From Allacma fusca (lineage: Eukaryota; Arthropoda; Collembola; Symphypleona; Sminthuridae): 64,000 nt of DNA. A model generated the notes under the pieces. It did no database searches, was not told where the DNA came from, and saw nothing but the letters and a program-made list of their open reading frames with translations. The stretch is from positions 36,442,250-36,506,249 of the forward strand of contig OX359249.1 of assembly GCA_947179485.1 (NCBI GenBank), in the 5' to 3' direction. This document shows, piece after piece, positions 1 through 13,387 of the stretch. Each line of letters begins with the position of its first letter. Position 1 is the stretch's first letter. Made by a program: the position numbers and the translations under genes.

Positions 1-330
1 TGCGTCTACAGTGTAGAAAAATCCTTAGAAATTAGTACGAGTGCTAGCAAAATTTTACCCGTGCACTGTAATTTTTTAATTATTCCTTATTCCTCACACG
101 TTCTCTTGCTTCCAGTCCCAGAAAATCCAATCTGCTTTGCTGAGGGAAAGAATACTATTTTCTCTTGGTATTTGTTAGAAAATAGTGTTCTTTCCCTCAA
201 TAATGCAGTTTTATTATTCTGGCACTGGGTCCTCGGAAACCTTATGAGGAATAATTAAAAATCACAGTCCATGGCTTAGTTTTCTGACATTCGTACTAGT
301 TTCTAAGGATTTTTCTACACTGTAGACGCA
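1..330. mobile_element. Snap-back MITE with 39-bp terminal inverted repeats
   Basis: Bases 1-39 are the reverse complement of 292-330 with one mismatch. The interior folds too: 65-89 pairs with about 241-267, and 142-163 pairs with 177-198 with one mismatch. The whole 330 bp is therefore one long interrupted hairpin. No coding capacity is visible. Because the left end coincides with the window edge, a target duplication cannot be tested and the element could extend further left. The superfamily is unassigned. Confidence 0.8.
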
Positions 331-2172
331 TTGTTTTACCCATTTTGAGTATTTGTCACAGGTGTAGGGGGAGGGAGTTTTCTGTCTAATCTAAAGGGAG
401 GCTAGTTCAGTTGAAAAATGAGCGGTCCCTTGTTCCTCTTCTTCATCATCCTCCGTGGTAAAGCAGGATTTTTGCCTTGGCAAGCATTCACTCCATTCTG
501 CAACGTTAGTTTGAAAGCCCTGTTTACTCACTGGCACAACTGTCACTGCTTTCCGTGCCCCATCTCCCTGGGTTTCTCACCCTTGTACCCATGCACTACT
601 CTAGAACGTGCCGTCATTTGCGAACTTCTTCCTTCTGTATAGGACTTTTCGGGTTTGTTATTAGAGGTGACGGTCGTAGTTGGGCTTTCTCATTCGGTAT
701 TCCTCCTTCATTCGAAGGTTGCCGAATTCAGTTAGCTATTACTTACGGACTAGTTAAAAAATATGTGTAGTGTATGATGATTGATTTCAAGTTCATTAAA
801 AATATGCCCAAATGAATTTATTAACTGCATTCGGGATTATTGCTGGAGGGATTATGTCTGCGGAAATACGCCAGCGAGGATTATGGCCATACTCCAATAT
901 TATAAAGATATTAGAAAATTAAATTATACTTTTCTTGCGTCATAGTAGGTATATTGTGCTGTTTTAAGTGACATCTTTCCTCTGCAGATTCAACCATCGT
1001 TGTTTTAAAAATCCTTGACGGCCTCCATTTTGACGGAAACTTGAAAACTCTAAAAATGGGACTCAATCTATCCGGAACTTACTTGTTCACCCTACCATCA
1101 AAAACTCCCTACCTCAACCCCTACAGTATCTGTAGGTACAGATAATTCAAACAAGAAAATATAAGTATTTTTGCCAAGGGACAATGCTTTGTTTTGCTCC
1201 AGAGTCGCTTTCAGAGGTCTTGAGAATATTCTGTGTGTCTACTTGGAAATGTGACACTTGTAGGAATCCCCAATTCGTTAGCTATGTTAATCTCGGTAAC
1301 TTTGTTATCACTGCAACTCACTCGTGCAAATAGCAAAATTTATAAGCGGTACTAGTTAAGTTATTTTCATTTGGGATTTCTGCAGTTGGTAATTACTTCC
1401 TGAAGATTCGCCGAAAATGAGCTCGTTCTTATAAAATGGTAACCTTCACCAGACTTACAAGGAAATAAGGCTTACAAGGGATGGATATGCGTGGGTTGGA
1501 ACGAAACTTAGACCAATATCCAAATCTCCACAAAATATCGTCCCAGTTTACGCAAGATCTTGCGTTAGGGGGCGCCAAAGTTAAAATTCTAATATTTTTA
1601 GATAATTTATGTGGCATTTTCATTTTAAAATGTACGTAATTACATGTAATAGCCCATTGAGGTAGAGACTTGGTTTTTGTTAAAAAATAAATTTAAAAAT
1701 AAATCACAAAGGCTTCAATGGGCCAAAAGTGTTTTTTGACTTGTGATTGGTCAGTATGAGTTACAAGAGGCTCCATTTTCCTCTCCGGTGCCCCACAATT
1801 CAATTTGGATGAAGTCCAAAGTGAAAGTACAGGTTGGAGTTTGATGCTCGAGGTCGGTTATAAATAAGCCAGGTATAAAGTCACACTACGTTATTAAAGT
1901 ACACATTTTTAGAATATTCCAAAATTAAATTAAATAAATCTACAAGCAGTTTGGCTAAAGGCAATGAAGTTAGATTTTAACAACTCTCCCAACAACATCC
2001 TATTTATATCAATTTCCGCCTTGATTTTTTCTAACTTTGTATCTAATTGTTACAGCTAAATCTCCACGATTCCCAACGGAGAGGCCTGTGAGAGAGCTCT
2101 TTGAGAAGCCGAAAAAATCCCTATGAATCGAGTTTTCAAATGAAAAAAAATATGCTGGAATTTTAAAAAAAT
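331..2172. other. Anonymous AT-rich intergenic DNA
   Basis: I see no gene, exon with splice sites or clear repeat here. A short imperfect inverted pair around a GCCCATTGA core lies at about 1650-1725. Open frames are under 75 codons and look like chance. Confidence 0.5.
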
Positions 2173-2577
2173 CAGAGATGTAAGTGGTCTGGTCTGGACC
2201 ATTTACGACGATACATTAGGTCTGACCTGGTCCGTTCATAGATTTCATTAGACCAGATACAAGTGGTCCAATAACAGGACCAGATCAGATACAACTGACC
2301 CAATATTAGGGCAAGACTAGGCTACAAGTCCATGGTATCCTAAAAGTATGCAAAATAACAATTAAATTTTCGTATTATGCTTTACGAAATACCCTGGAAC
2401 ATGTTAAACATGTCATTTTTGTTGGTAAAATTTAAAAAATCACTGAATAAAACGTGATTATTTAATTGATGATTATTTAAAAAATGATTTTCTGAACGAT
2501 GGTAGTTCTGTTTTGAACGTCTGGACCAGATCAGTTTCATAAAATGTGGATCAGACCAGACCATATTGGTATCCCTA
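2173..2577. repeat. GGTCTGG-armed inverted-repeat element (possible hAT)
   Basis: The left arm (2173-2320) repeats GGTCTGG and GACCAGA words. The right arm (2515-2577) carries them inverted. The outer ends read CAGAGATG at the left and, on the other strand, TAGGGATACC at the right, both compatible with hAT termini. No 8-bp duplication was found at these ends, and a second copy of the terminal GGTATCC word sits inside at about 2334. The element is therefore probably rearranged. Confidence 0.4.
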
Positions 2578-5500
2578 CCATCCGATTCACTACAGTGAAG
2601 CTACGCGTTGACCCAAGTCAACGAGTGTATTTTTGAAAAATGTGCAAGAAAATTTTCTACAAAAAGGGAGAATTGCGAAAATTGTATGGTGCTTGCTTCA
2701 ATAAGCTGAAGGGGAGAATACATTTTGTAACACTCTGTACAGTCACTGTGATTAACCTTATTCAAAAAGCTACTTTTTCCGTCGAAGAACAAAAATGCAT
2801 TCTTCCTTACGATTTACTTTTTTTTTATTATTAGGCTGTTAAACATTTCAAAACAATTCTACGCGTAGGTCCATTTAAATTCTTGATTTTTCCATGTGTA
2901 GAGCTCCGGAACAGAAAACGAAAGGAGGCTTTCATGTAATCTATCTATTATCTGTATTTTGAACTTTTCACATCACGACATTATTGTTCAAATATACAAC
3001 AACGCGTAAAAACAGAACTAGCGTATTATGATGGTTTAAAATTGTAAGACACTAAAGACCAAGCGAATTCCAGCGGAAGTAGTAAAATCGGTAGATGGAA
3101 TAACTCCAAGCAAGTTGCGTAGTACTCAAAGCCCGATTTGATCTGCACTACTTTCCAGCCCAAGGGATGAGTACTTACAGATTTACATATTTATTCAAGC
3201 AGATTCTATCAGAGGCATTTCAATAAGTCGTATGAACTTTCGGAAGGAGGAGTATGAAATCCCAGTATCTATCTCTAGACCTTTTGAGACCAAGGGACGG
3301 AGAAGACTTGCAGCTTTTTATAGGAAGAGCCATTATAGAAACAGTCAACTGCACAGAGCTTGTAGTACTACTCCAAATACTACGGAAACTATTGCATTGT
3401 TTTTGTTTCGAAGACTTATAGCAGTCTAAAATTATTCCTGTCGTTAACTCAAGTCATTTAAAAATTCGTAGTAACGTAACTACCTTGTTTGAAACTTTTA
3501 CGAGTGCTGAATTATATACGCATATAAAGGCAACTCTTTCTGAGATTTTTCCTATTATTTTATTCTTATTGTTTTCCATGTAAAGTTAAATTTAATCAGT
3601 ACTTTTCCACCTATAAATATTGTTGGACGAACATCGCATTAAAAAGTCAGGTTAGTAAAATGCAACTTGCATATTTATCGCTATTCTTCAAGGCTCTTAG
3701 TTAGAAAGGCTTGAGGGTAAGATTATTTTGCTCTGTAGGAAGAAGGGCAAACTCCCTTTTGCCACAATGTTATATTTTTTCTTAATAAGAGCATTTTCAA
3801 ATCGAACACTTAGGGTGCTCTAACAATCAGTCCACTAGAAATAATTATTGAGAATTAAAATAAGTACGATTTGAACTCCAGATGGCAGTATCTTTCACGC
3901 GCGAAATTCGACCTTCAGTGTACCCGATTTTCTATGGGAACCCTGAATCTTTGAAAGCTTTTTTGTTCTTGCTTTCCACTCGGAGGGGTTTATTTCTATT
4001 TGCTTATTTTCCGTCAGCAAATTCATTCGATTGAGATCAGCTTCTGAGAAGAGATTCCTTTGGTTATACTTATATTAGCGGACTTGGTCTTGATTTCAAT
4101 CCCTCGCGATATTTTCATTGAGATTACAAGGCTATGCAGTTAAGTGATCGTTACTCATCCCCAATAGATGCAATGCAACGGCTCTGTACGTAGATACCAA
4201 GGTCGTAGTTGCTTTCAGATGTGATTGCATTCAAAAGATTAGTAACTCTGCTTATCTGTTGCATGCGCTTGTAACCTTTGCACTCAAATTTTAGTACGTT
4301 AATTTTTAAATCTAATTATCTAATTATGGAAACAGTGGCTTCAACGAAGAATTATTTCTACATTTTTCAGTGTAAACAAAACGGAACAAATGTATTTTAT
4401 CGGATAGTTTTTGTATGTCAAGAAATCTCTTTACCCATATGTAAATGCTGAGAGTAAATCAATAAAATAAATGTATACAAATAAATGTAAATATAATCTC
4501 CGAAAGTCAAAAATAACTGCCTCGTGAGGCAATGTTCATGAATTATTCCTGTTGTAATAAAAATAAATATTTCTTTGTTTCAATCTTGACCGCAATTTTT
4601 GATTTTGTACGATGGTGCTGGATTCAAATGAATCCCCATGAAATTTTTTACAACCACAATTTGTTTAATTATTTTTATGAATGCCGGCCCTTCAGAAAAA
4701 ATATGACAATATCAGAAGTTCTCCTTTTCCGCATCTTTGCCTCCTCACGATGATTTTCTCCAACATTGATTCCTGTTTTTGTGGAACATGTCCATAATTC
4801 TCAACGTTAGGACCTGTTGGATAGCTCCCTGGAAAGCGCATACATTTTTATACAAATTAGCGCCAAAAACTGTTGGAGAAAATATTTTGACCGGGAATGA
4901 ATATTAGTAATGACGACTAAAATCTTCAACTTTGCTTCATGTTTTTGATGATTTTGACGGCAATTCTTTACCTATGTCAATGAAGCAAATTTTAAAAAAT
5001 CTGGAAAATAAGTTGCTTAAAAATAGGGGGAATAACATGTTTTGAGTCAGTCCCTTACATGCGCTCGGGGAGAAAAGGGATACGAAACACTGCACATTAA
5101 AATTATAATTACACATTATTACTTTTAATAGACCGTTTTTGGTTTATTACTCTTTATATGAAAAGGTAAAATGTAAGCTGGAATAAGTCCATTTTATTCA
5201 AAAAACGCGAAATTTTATGACAGTCGAAGTATTGTACCTGGAAATCTAGCAATTGTGTAACAATACAACATCTTACTACTATTACATTTAAAAATATTGC
5301 CAAGCTTGGAATTCTCAATCATTTGGTACTGACGAATTTTTCATTTCCCCAGTAAAATTTTGCCAAATGAACTTATATTAGTTTGTATGACCTCCCCGTA
5401 TATTTGATACAATTTTGAAAATAAATTGTGAAACTGAGAAATGAACACTATATCCCATTTTTTCGAGAACAAAAAAATTCAACTGGGCACTTTGCTCCTT

Positions 5501-7552
5501 CTCTTCAAAAATATAATTTTCAACTGCACGTATGGCAGAAAATATTTAATTCCCCGATTTTTTATTCAATTTTCTTCCAGGTTTTCCGAAATTTGCTTCA
5601 GCCCATTAGTCTAAAATCTGTTGATAAAGCAGTCAAAAATTGACAACGCTAATTTTCTTTTTGAAAATTGATATATGTATTCACATTCCATGCAACCCAA
5701 TCACAATAATTTTCAAATCAGTAATGCAATTTGACAATTGTTTGTAAAACATTAGAAGGGCTTGCAAGGAACAAGCAAAAAAGCCAAAAATAAATACATA
5801 ATAAAATAAATAAAAATCAAATGTATAAGCGTATGGTTAAAATTTTACAATATTTAACCAATGATTGTTCATATGCAACCTGGTTGGCTAGAATGGTTAC
5901 TGACCTTCCTCATTTATTTCTCAAAATGAATGAAAATGGATTCTGTAAAGCTGCATGGGAGTGAACAATAAAAATGTCTTAATATATTCTTACTATCTTT
6001 GCAAAATTGACATGGTGTTGAATACACTTTAACAATAAATGACCTCGTGATAAGAGCGTGGTCCACAGAGCAGCAAAATGTGAATACCATTGTCAGTCCT
6101 CACATTATATCCCAAAAGCCTGGTCCTATCCATAACCCAAAACCCGCTCCCAACGATAACCCAATGCCCTGTTCCTATCAATACACAAAACCTTACTCCG
6201 ATTGAAAAGGTAAAACGGACACACATATGATAATTATTAACTTTTGATGATAAAGAGAAGAAGAAGAATATCCTGAGAATTTCATTGGTTCATACTTCTT
6301 TGGCAATGATGCTAATACCTTGGTTTACAGTTTTGAGTCCTACCTACGTCTAATGCATTTGATGGAGGTAAGTACTCCGAGAGTGCTTATACAAAAGTCC
6401 TTTAAATTAGCGTGCATCAAACAAACTAATGAGTTTCTAAAATTAAAGCACTTTTACCAAAAGAAAATTCTGACTTTGCCCCTTTTCCTCAACAACTGTA
6501 TCGAGAACTTTGGGCTATATAGTGGGATGAAACAAAGTTTGACAACTCTGGAAAAAAATTGGATGGAAAACTGCAGGACCGAATAATTTCTATCATTCAT
6601 TTATTTGGTCCCACAATCCGTTTGACACATGCTTAAGAAACTTACAGAGGATAGATTTTTATAATTGAACAAATCGCCAGTACCTTTCGAACCCCCTATA
6701 ATGAGTTTTTACGCTAACTCGAGGCGAGGTTACTGGAGATAAGCATACAGGTAAATATATAGATGCGATTTTTTTACTTCACATATTAAAACAATCAATT
6801 TAAAAGGAACTTGCTATTGGGAATTAATTGTAGCCGTGGACTCTTAGTCCGGTTTACTCGAAACAAGATTGTCGACATATAACAATTTGCTTCTATACTC
6901 TTCATGTGTACCTTAATAATTCTTCTGCAATTGTTATAATAACACGGCTCCACTTAATTGCTCTGCTTAAATACCAAAGTAACACTTTTATTAATGATGA
7001 AATACGGATTTAAATTTTTACACAAATTTTGGACAGCCAAAATTAAATTTAAACTTAAGGGTTCTAACCAAAACGTTTTAGCAACGGATTTTTCAAATGG
7101 CAGAAGTCACTTACGTGGAAGTACTCAGTGAGCAAAGTTTCAGAGAAATATCTTTTTTTTTTCATTTAGCATGGTTTAACCTCAACTCGCCTAAATAATG
7201 AAAATGGTGAGCTCACCCGAGTAACAGACAATGCATTCTTTACGGGCACTAGACAAAAGGGAGGGCCAGGGGGACATTGGCCTTCCAGAGAAGGTCAGTA
7301 AGGGATTGACTACTCTGTAAGTGCCCAGCCCTTTTCAGGAATGAAATCAGTTTTCCTGAATTTTCAAGAAAATACAATCTAAACAGTAAACACTGACAAT
7401 GAATAAAATGTTGTCAAAATTACTATGCAACATCGATGCTATTATTTGTATTTGCGAAGTAATCCTCTCTTCTAAGTTGAAAGAGGGGATAGTGTCCGCA
7501 TAAGTGATGGTAAGAATCAAATATTCGCGCGCTCTTGATGCATCCACGAACA
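2578..7552. other. Anonymous AT-rich intergenic DNA
   Basis: Nearly 5 kb without a recognisable gene or transposon end. Open frames are short (under 90 codons), lack splice context and resemble nothing I know. Poly-A and poly-T runs and ATAAA-rich stretches are common, as expected for this base composition. Confidence 0.5.
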
Positions 7553-7648
7553 TAGCACTGCGCAGCTAGCTATTACATGTACTATTTGCTGTCATCGCAA
7601 CTTACATTTGCCTTGCTTAGCCAACAATAGTTGGCTGTGCAGTGCTAG
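7553..7648. repeat. Short palindromic element with hairpin plus CTAG end
   Basis: The ends are inverted copies of TAGCACTGCRCAGC, and the right end ends in a hairpin (GCCAACAATAGTTGGC) followed by about 8 nt and CTAG, then T. The central sequence matches 61742-61800 in inverted orientation, so this is a dispersed family. No 8-bp duplication flanks it. The hairpin then CTAG then host T is what Helitron or Helentron 3' ends look like, but the inverted left end is also compatible with a tiny TIR element. Confidence 0.6.
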
Positions 7649-9508
7649 TTGATCCATGATACTTATTATACATAAATCTTTACGGACTGTTGCAAGTTAA
7701 TTTTCCCTCCTTAGCTTATATAACAAATGAACAGGAGTGGATATAGGGTCGAAAATTGTGGGGAGACTAGTCCGTCAATCACTGGACAACGATCTGAATA
7801 ATTATCTGGGTGTAAGATGGCAAATTTGAATTTGAATGACAATTTTTGGCTATTCAAACATACAACTGTACAGATCGTCTGAAACCAGATAGCAGAGCCT
7901 AAAATTCCAAAATTTGATGAGAATTGGGAAAAGAGTATTTATTTCAGTCAGTACTGAAAACTTTTGCCAATAGGCCATATCAGGTCTCGGACACTTTTCA
8001 ACCCCAGGGTGTTGTTTTGGATTTACGTGCTTTAATATCACGCTGGTATAATAAAATAATGAATGGGTAATGAATTCCAAAATGGAGAGATGAGTGAAAT
8101 AGTAACAGAGGAAGAGCAATACCAACAATCGAGCCCACGAGTGAAATTACTACCACTAATTGTCCTCCCTGCAACCTAAACGTGGAACCTTATTGAATCC
8201 ACCTTGCAGCACATTTTGACCCACTTGTCCAGATTTTTCAGCGCAAAGACTCTGTGCTTTCAAATTTTTCAACATTAAAAATTTGTACAAATTTAACTTT
8301 TTCATCCCTTTATGTATTGAACTTAATTCTGTTTTTTATTTCATTTATAAAACAAGGCTAAGTTGATTCAATAGAATAACACAGGTCTTCCATGAGTAGC
8401 ACTTATTAAAATAATCATAAACCAATGATAGAAAATTCGTGCACATATTTCTACGTACTAATGGATTTATAAAATCAGTGCTGGTTTTTCAAAATCTGCT
8501 AGAAATGTCTTTAAAGAGAGGGAACTAAATTACTTGACTACGTCTGCTGAGAAGAGATAGTGGAGGGAAATTCTAGGCACATCCTTATATACATATTCTT
8601 GTAACCTCTCCTCCGAATATTTTAACAATGCCCGCCCTCATTCACACGTTTTTGGAGGTTTCAGAGTTCATGACTAAATAATTGAACTCCCGCCTAATAT
8701 ATATCTGAAGGTACAAGTTTCCGAGGTCGTACTTTTTCAGATTCTTAATCTACGGACAAAATTTACTCTCTGCATTCCCAAGTTTAAGTAAAACAAAAAA
8801 TAGCTGGTAACATGCATTTATACCAAAAAAAATGCCACTTTATTGTTCACAATTATTTGACTCACTTAAGGGAAGACGTTGCACATATTTGCAATTATTG
8901 TGCAAATACTCCGTGTTTATGGTGTATTACACAATTGAAGCTTTATATTGTTATACTAAAAGGAGATATTAACACCTAAAACCAATCACCAGAGTAATAC
9001 ATGTTCAATAAACCTTACTTGTTTATTAGAATCTTCGTTTACCAGGAGTTGGAGGGAGGCCGGTTTGTTGTCAAACAGTTTTCTCGTTTTCGGACGCTGA
9101 AAATGCACTATAGACTCGAAGCACTTGTTTTTATGTAAACGTGTGAACAAAGAGTGGGAATGGTTCCGTATATCTTTAGCTTGAGAGTTGGTTGACTGAT
9201 CCTCACTGCCTCGCTGCTTCAAAGTTACTATAGTAGTAGTGCTAATGCTTTCAGTTTCATTTGCTATCTGGAACAGTGTTGAGTGGAAATCAAACTCAAA
9301 ATGCTGATGCTCACATTCGCAAGGAAGCTGGATTTGCTGGTAGTGGTAGTGGTTGGCGCACATGCTTCCACAGTAGTGCAGGCTGGTGATTGTTCCCTCA
9401 ATTTTTAAATACTATGTACAATATGCTGACTGATGATTGTGGATGCAGCTTACATTATGTTTTTTGTGTTAGCTCTATGTATAAATTCATTTCAGGGTAC
9501 AGTTCATT
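7649..9508. other. Anonymous AT-rich intergenic DNA
   Basis: No gene or repeat recognised. A 125-codon open frame on the minus strand (8986-9363) has ordinary amino-acid composition but no motif, signal peptide or splice context that I can recognise. Confidence 0.45.
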
Positions 9509-9516
9509 ATCCTGAA

Positions 9517-10412
9517 CAGGGTTGTACAATTGAAAATTCCAGGGCATTATGGGCATTTTCATTTCATGGAATTTTGGGTATCTATGGCACTTTGGGCATT
9601 TTGGGCATATTTAGTCTAAGGCAGGCAATTTCGGCATATTTGCTCAATTTTTTTCGATATGCGGCTTTAGCTATCTACTAATTTCGCATACTAAATCCCA
9701 AAGCAATATGTTACAAGTTGATAGTATAGTTTTTATTGCGTTTTTCGTGACCGTAGTCTACAAAACACATGTTTACAGAATTCATATTAAATTGCATTCA
9801 TTCGTTTCAGGTCCAGGCTCTTTTGAGGAGGGCAGATCTTCGGTAGTTCACAATATTTTCGCAGGAGCTTAAATTGAATTTTAAGAAAGATAACCAGTTA
9901 TGAGGATTGATAACCTCTAGATTGAAAGCACCAAGGTAGTGTTTTCTTAACGGTGTAAATACAGAAGAACATAAAATGGTAAATATCGCCGTATTCTAAC
10001 TTATTACAAATATAGCATAATGTTGTAAGTTGATATAGACAACTTTATGAAACAATAATCATTTATTTTACTTATATTATGGTAAAAATTCGTTTGCACA
10101 GTGTGTCTCTGTACAAATTTTTAAACCACTGGCTACAAGTCACGAATTAGGTGAATTAAAAATATTGTTTAAAAATCAACAATAAAATTTTGTAAAACTG
10201 GATGTGTATGATTATGCTATGAAAAACTCCCTTATATACGTTAAAGGAACATTAATGGTCAAGAGTGTATGTGCTTCTGCCAAAATGCCCAATATGCCGA
10301 AAATACCCAGAAAATACGTTACTCTGAAAATGCCATGCATTTTCGGCAGGTTTTTCGACATTTTCAGATAGGCAGGATTACAATTCAGGGCATTTTAATT
10401 CGTACAACCCTG
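9517..10412. mobile_element. hAT-type non-autonomous element, GGGCATTTT-armed
   Basis: The ends are CAGGGTTGTAC and GTACAACCCTG, a perfect 11-bp terminal inverted repeat. The first bases fit the hAT consensus. The flanks are ATCCTGAA (9509-9516) and ATCCAGAA (10413-10420), a 7/8 match to an 8-bp duplication. The left arm (9540-9615) repeats GGGCATTTT/TTGGGCA; the right arm (10275-10395) carries AAAATGCCC and related words in the opposite sense. The interior is AT-rich and non-coding. Confidence 0.85.
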
Positions 10413-10420
10413 ATCCAGAA

Positions 10421-13379
10421 TATTTAAAGGGTGCAAAGTGAAAATTCTCCATGTTTAGGCCTATAATAGTTTGCAGGAAAGCCTTTAAAATTGCCTACCA
10501 ATGAGTGTCATGACAAAGTATTAAAAATGTTTTTTTTTAAATAAACAAGAATTATTGAATTCAAGATCCGTAAAAACGCCGACTTTACTTCACTTTCGTG
10601 TCACCTTGTGAAAAGAATTGAATGATGTCATAAAACATTTTTAGAAAGCTGGGGTATCAAATATATATTAAATTACTTCCCCAACAAAGAAATATTGCAC
10701 TTTTGATCCCAATTATAGTAGCAAGGTATCACGTATTGTAGCAAGCAATAAGTCCAAATAAAGGATGTGGTAAAAAGTTTAGCTTAGAGGTGGTTTGAAA
10801 CAGGTCAGGACAACATCAGGCTTGTTAATTACTCGTTTCATGCATGAACATGGGATGGCATAATAAATAGTCATTGAGCTGTCACGGGCTGTGTTATAAC
10901 GTTTCATTTTTTCACCTTTTTTGGACCCTACTCCTTATAGTCATTACACCGCCACTGGATCTTGACCCCCCTTCCACTATAAACGTCATCATAGTAAAAT
11001 GGCTTAAATGATAATTGGTTACATAACTTTTGAAAGTATAAACTATATTCGTCCTAAGAAATTGCATATGAAACATCATTTTGTACCATAGTATATTGAT
11101 ATGGATCGCAAGGGAGTGGGACTTTCAGATTGAGCTGGTCCACAGGGACTAAGCAGGACAGGTATTAAGCAATTTTAAATTTTAGCGCCTTGTATTGAAG
11201 CCATGTTGCCACCCTCTCTCCCTGTTCCTGTTTGCACGAGGAGGGTGTGCAGCACTGATAATATTGCAATCAGTGGGAATTTGGGAATGTTGCTTTTTAG
11301 GGGAGAAGCGAAGCTGAAAGATCCTATTGCGATTGCCGTGGTGTCATACTGTTTTGTGTCTGTCCATACGATAACTGTCGAACCAATGTCACTAGGCATT
11401 AGCAAGAGTTCAATAATGATGTAATTATATGTTCGTACGTAAATGAGTTTATCAAAAAACGTTTTATTGCGCAGCGATATGTAAGCGATGCATTCATACG
11501 ATTCCTGCATGCGTCGATGACAATGCGTTTATAAGCGCGATTTCTTGAGTTGAAAAAATTGAACTTCAACGTGCGTCGGATAACGTTTAGCATCAAAATC
11601 GTGAGAATTAATAACCGTTTAAGTAAAAAGTTGTGGACGAATTCTCCGAAAAAAACAAAGTTTACAAAGAAAAAAAGTAAATATTTGGAAAAAAACAAAA
11701 GGAAGAATCGTTTTCCTAGTACACTTTTTCGGGAAATCCCACCGTCAATCTCAGATCCTGCTGCTCCAAAATTAACCAAACTAATGGTACGAGTGTTTTT
11801 GTGACTGGTAAAAAGTACTACAGTTTAGAGGTAGTGCTTTACTCTCATAGTTTAGTTTTGTAGTGGCAAGGTGACAACGGCAAGCATCACAAACGTATTT
11901 GTATGCAGAGTATGTCAAAATCAGAGTCAGAGGGAGGAAATGAAAAATCACTGCTAACCAGTAGTATTTTTGTCGGTAAGGAAAGAGATTAAACTATAAT
12001 TTCTCATGTATTTTCGAATAACATCACTTACATTAAAGGATGTACAAGCTATTCAAATACATTTGTTGATAGATAATTTGTTGAAATTACATATTTCTTA
12101 CCTTTGCCTTTTGCAATTTAAAAAATCTAGTTTTTTGTTATTGCCTTCCACCTTTATTACTTTAAGAAGCAACAAATTTATTCTAATAAAAGGGGTAGCA
12201 TTGTTTAGGTAAACATATTTTCATATCACTGTATGTACAATGTCCAATCAATATTATAGACACTTTTCAAAACTGTATTTTTTGGGCGTAGCACAGTTGA
12301 AAATTCGTGTTCTCCCTGTACCTGGAAAGGGTCACTCATTTCATTTCTTTAGCAAATGTTTCGAAAATCCGTTTTTTCAAATTATTCGACAATTTAAAAC
12401 AAAATCTCCGAAAATACAAAACCAACAAATCCAAACGAAATTGGTACTTCCTTGGTATTTTTACTACTCGTAGGTAGTTATTGCGACTCTGCTCTGCCAT
12501 GTAGTGCCACGGAAAAAATCTGGCTAATTAGCGCTAGGTAGGGAAACAATTTCTGTAAGGAGGATATATCTAATATACAACTAATGACGACAAAGACGAT
12601 TTTCCGGGTTTGCTTTCTGAATATAAGCAGTACTCGTGTAGCCCTTGATATATTGAACATGATGGGCCGAGATTACCAAAAGTGTTCGGCCCCATTTATT
12701 CCCGAGTTCTGGCTGTCAAACTTGCAATCAGTTAAGGTCATGCAAGGCCCTATGAAGGACCTTGTCGAATTTTTCACCACAACTGATCTCGCTACATACC
12801 AGCGCTTCAGAAACCAACCTGTTTATATTTTTTCATCTAGTCACCACCACTATATGTCTCTCTGGAAAAATTCTTTTTAAACGATTCCACGGGCTGGGGA
12901 AATTTGGGATCATGATGGTTACATGCAAATTAGTCATACGCACAGATGTGGTGAGATACCTATTAACTACCCTTAATTACCCTTCGAAGGTTACATATAC
13001 AAAACGAAACCTCCATCAATAATACATCGGAAAATAAAGCGTGTCTATTATGTTGATTGAACCTGCAATAATATTATAATAATTTACAAACTTGTGGGCA
13101 GTAATATTATTATAAAAATGTTTGTAATGAAATGTCAATATAAGATTCACTTCATTAAACCCAAATTCATCACAGAATTTCCAAACAATTATCAAAATAC
13201 TTTCTGAAACGAGCATTGATTAAATGAGGGGTGACGACGAAATCAAGCACGGGATTTGCTGGATGATTCCATAAAACATCGGACTGGAGGACAATATATT
13301 CTTTCGTTTGCACTCCTTCCGAGGAAATTAAACCTATTTTACAGTAGCAAAGAAGTTGAACGCTTCGGTGTCAAAATCG
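10421..13379. other. Intergenic DNA with a fragment of the AGTCCCACT foldback family
   Basis: Mostly anonymous. At about 11135-11200 there is a solo copy of sequence also found at 40113-40180 (GGGACT, GCAGGAC, then AATTTTAAATTTTAGCGCC), so it is a detached piece of the large foldback element at 35.5-40.3 kb. Overlapping open frames of 84-126 codons on both strands at 11175-11804 are not recognisable. Confidence 0.5.
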
Positions 13380-13387
13380 TATCCAAT

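Noticed and set aside
7553-7648. Assignment of the short palindromic element to hAT because of its TAGCACTG ends
   Set aside because: The flanks CACGAACA and GTTGATCC do not match, and the hairpin plus CTAG-T pattern fits a Helitron-like end better.
8986-9363. Minus-strand 125-codon open frame as a gene
   Set aside because: No recognisable domain, signal peptide, splice context or promoter; length is not exceptional for this much sequence.
11175-11804. Overlapping open frames on both strands as coding exons
   Set aside because: No domain recognised and the frames overlap each other on opposite strands; a partial foldback fragment lies just before them.
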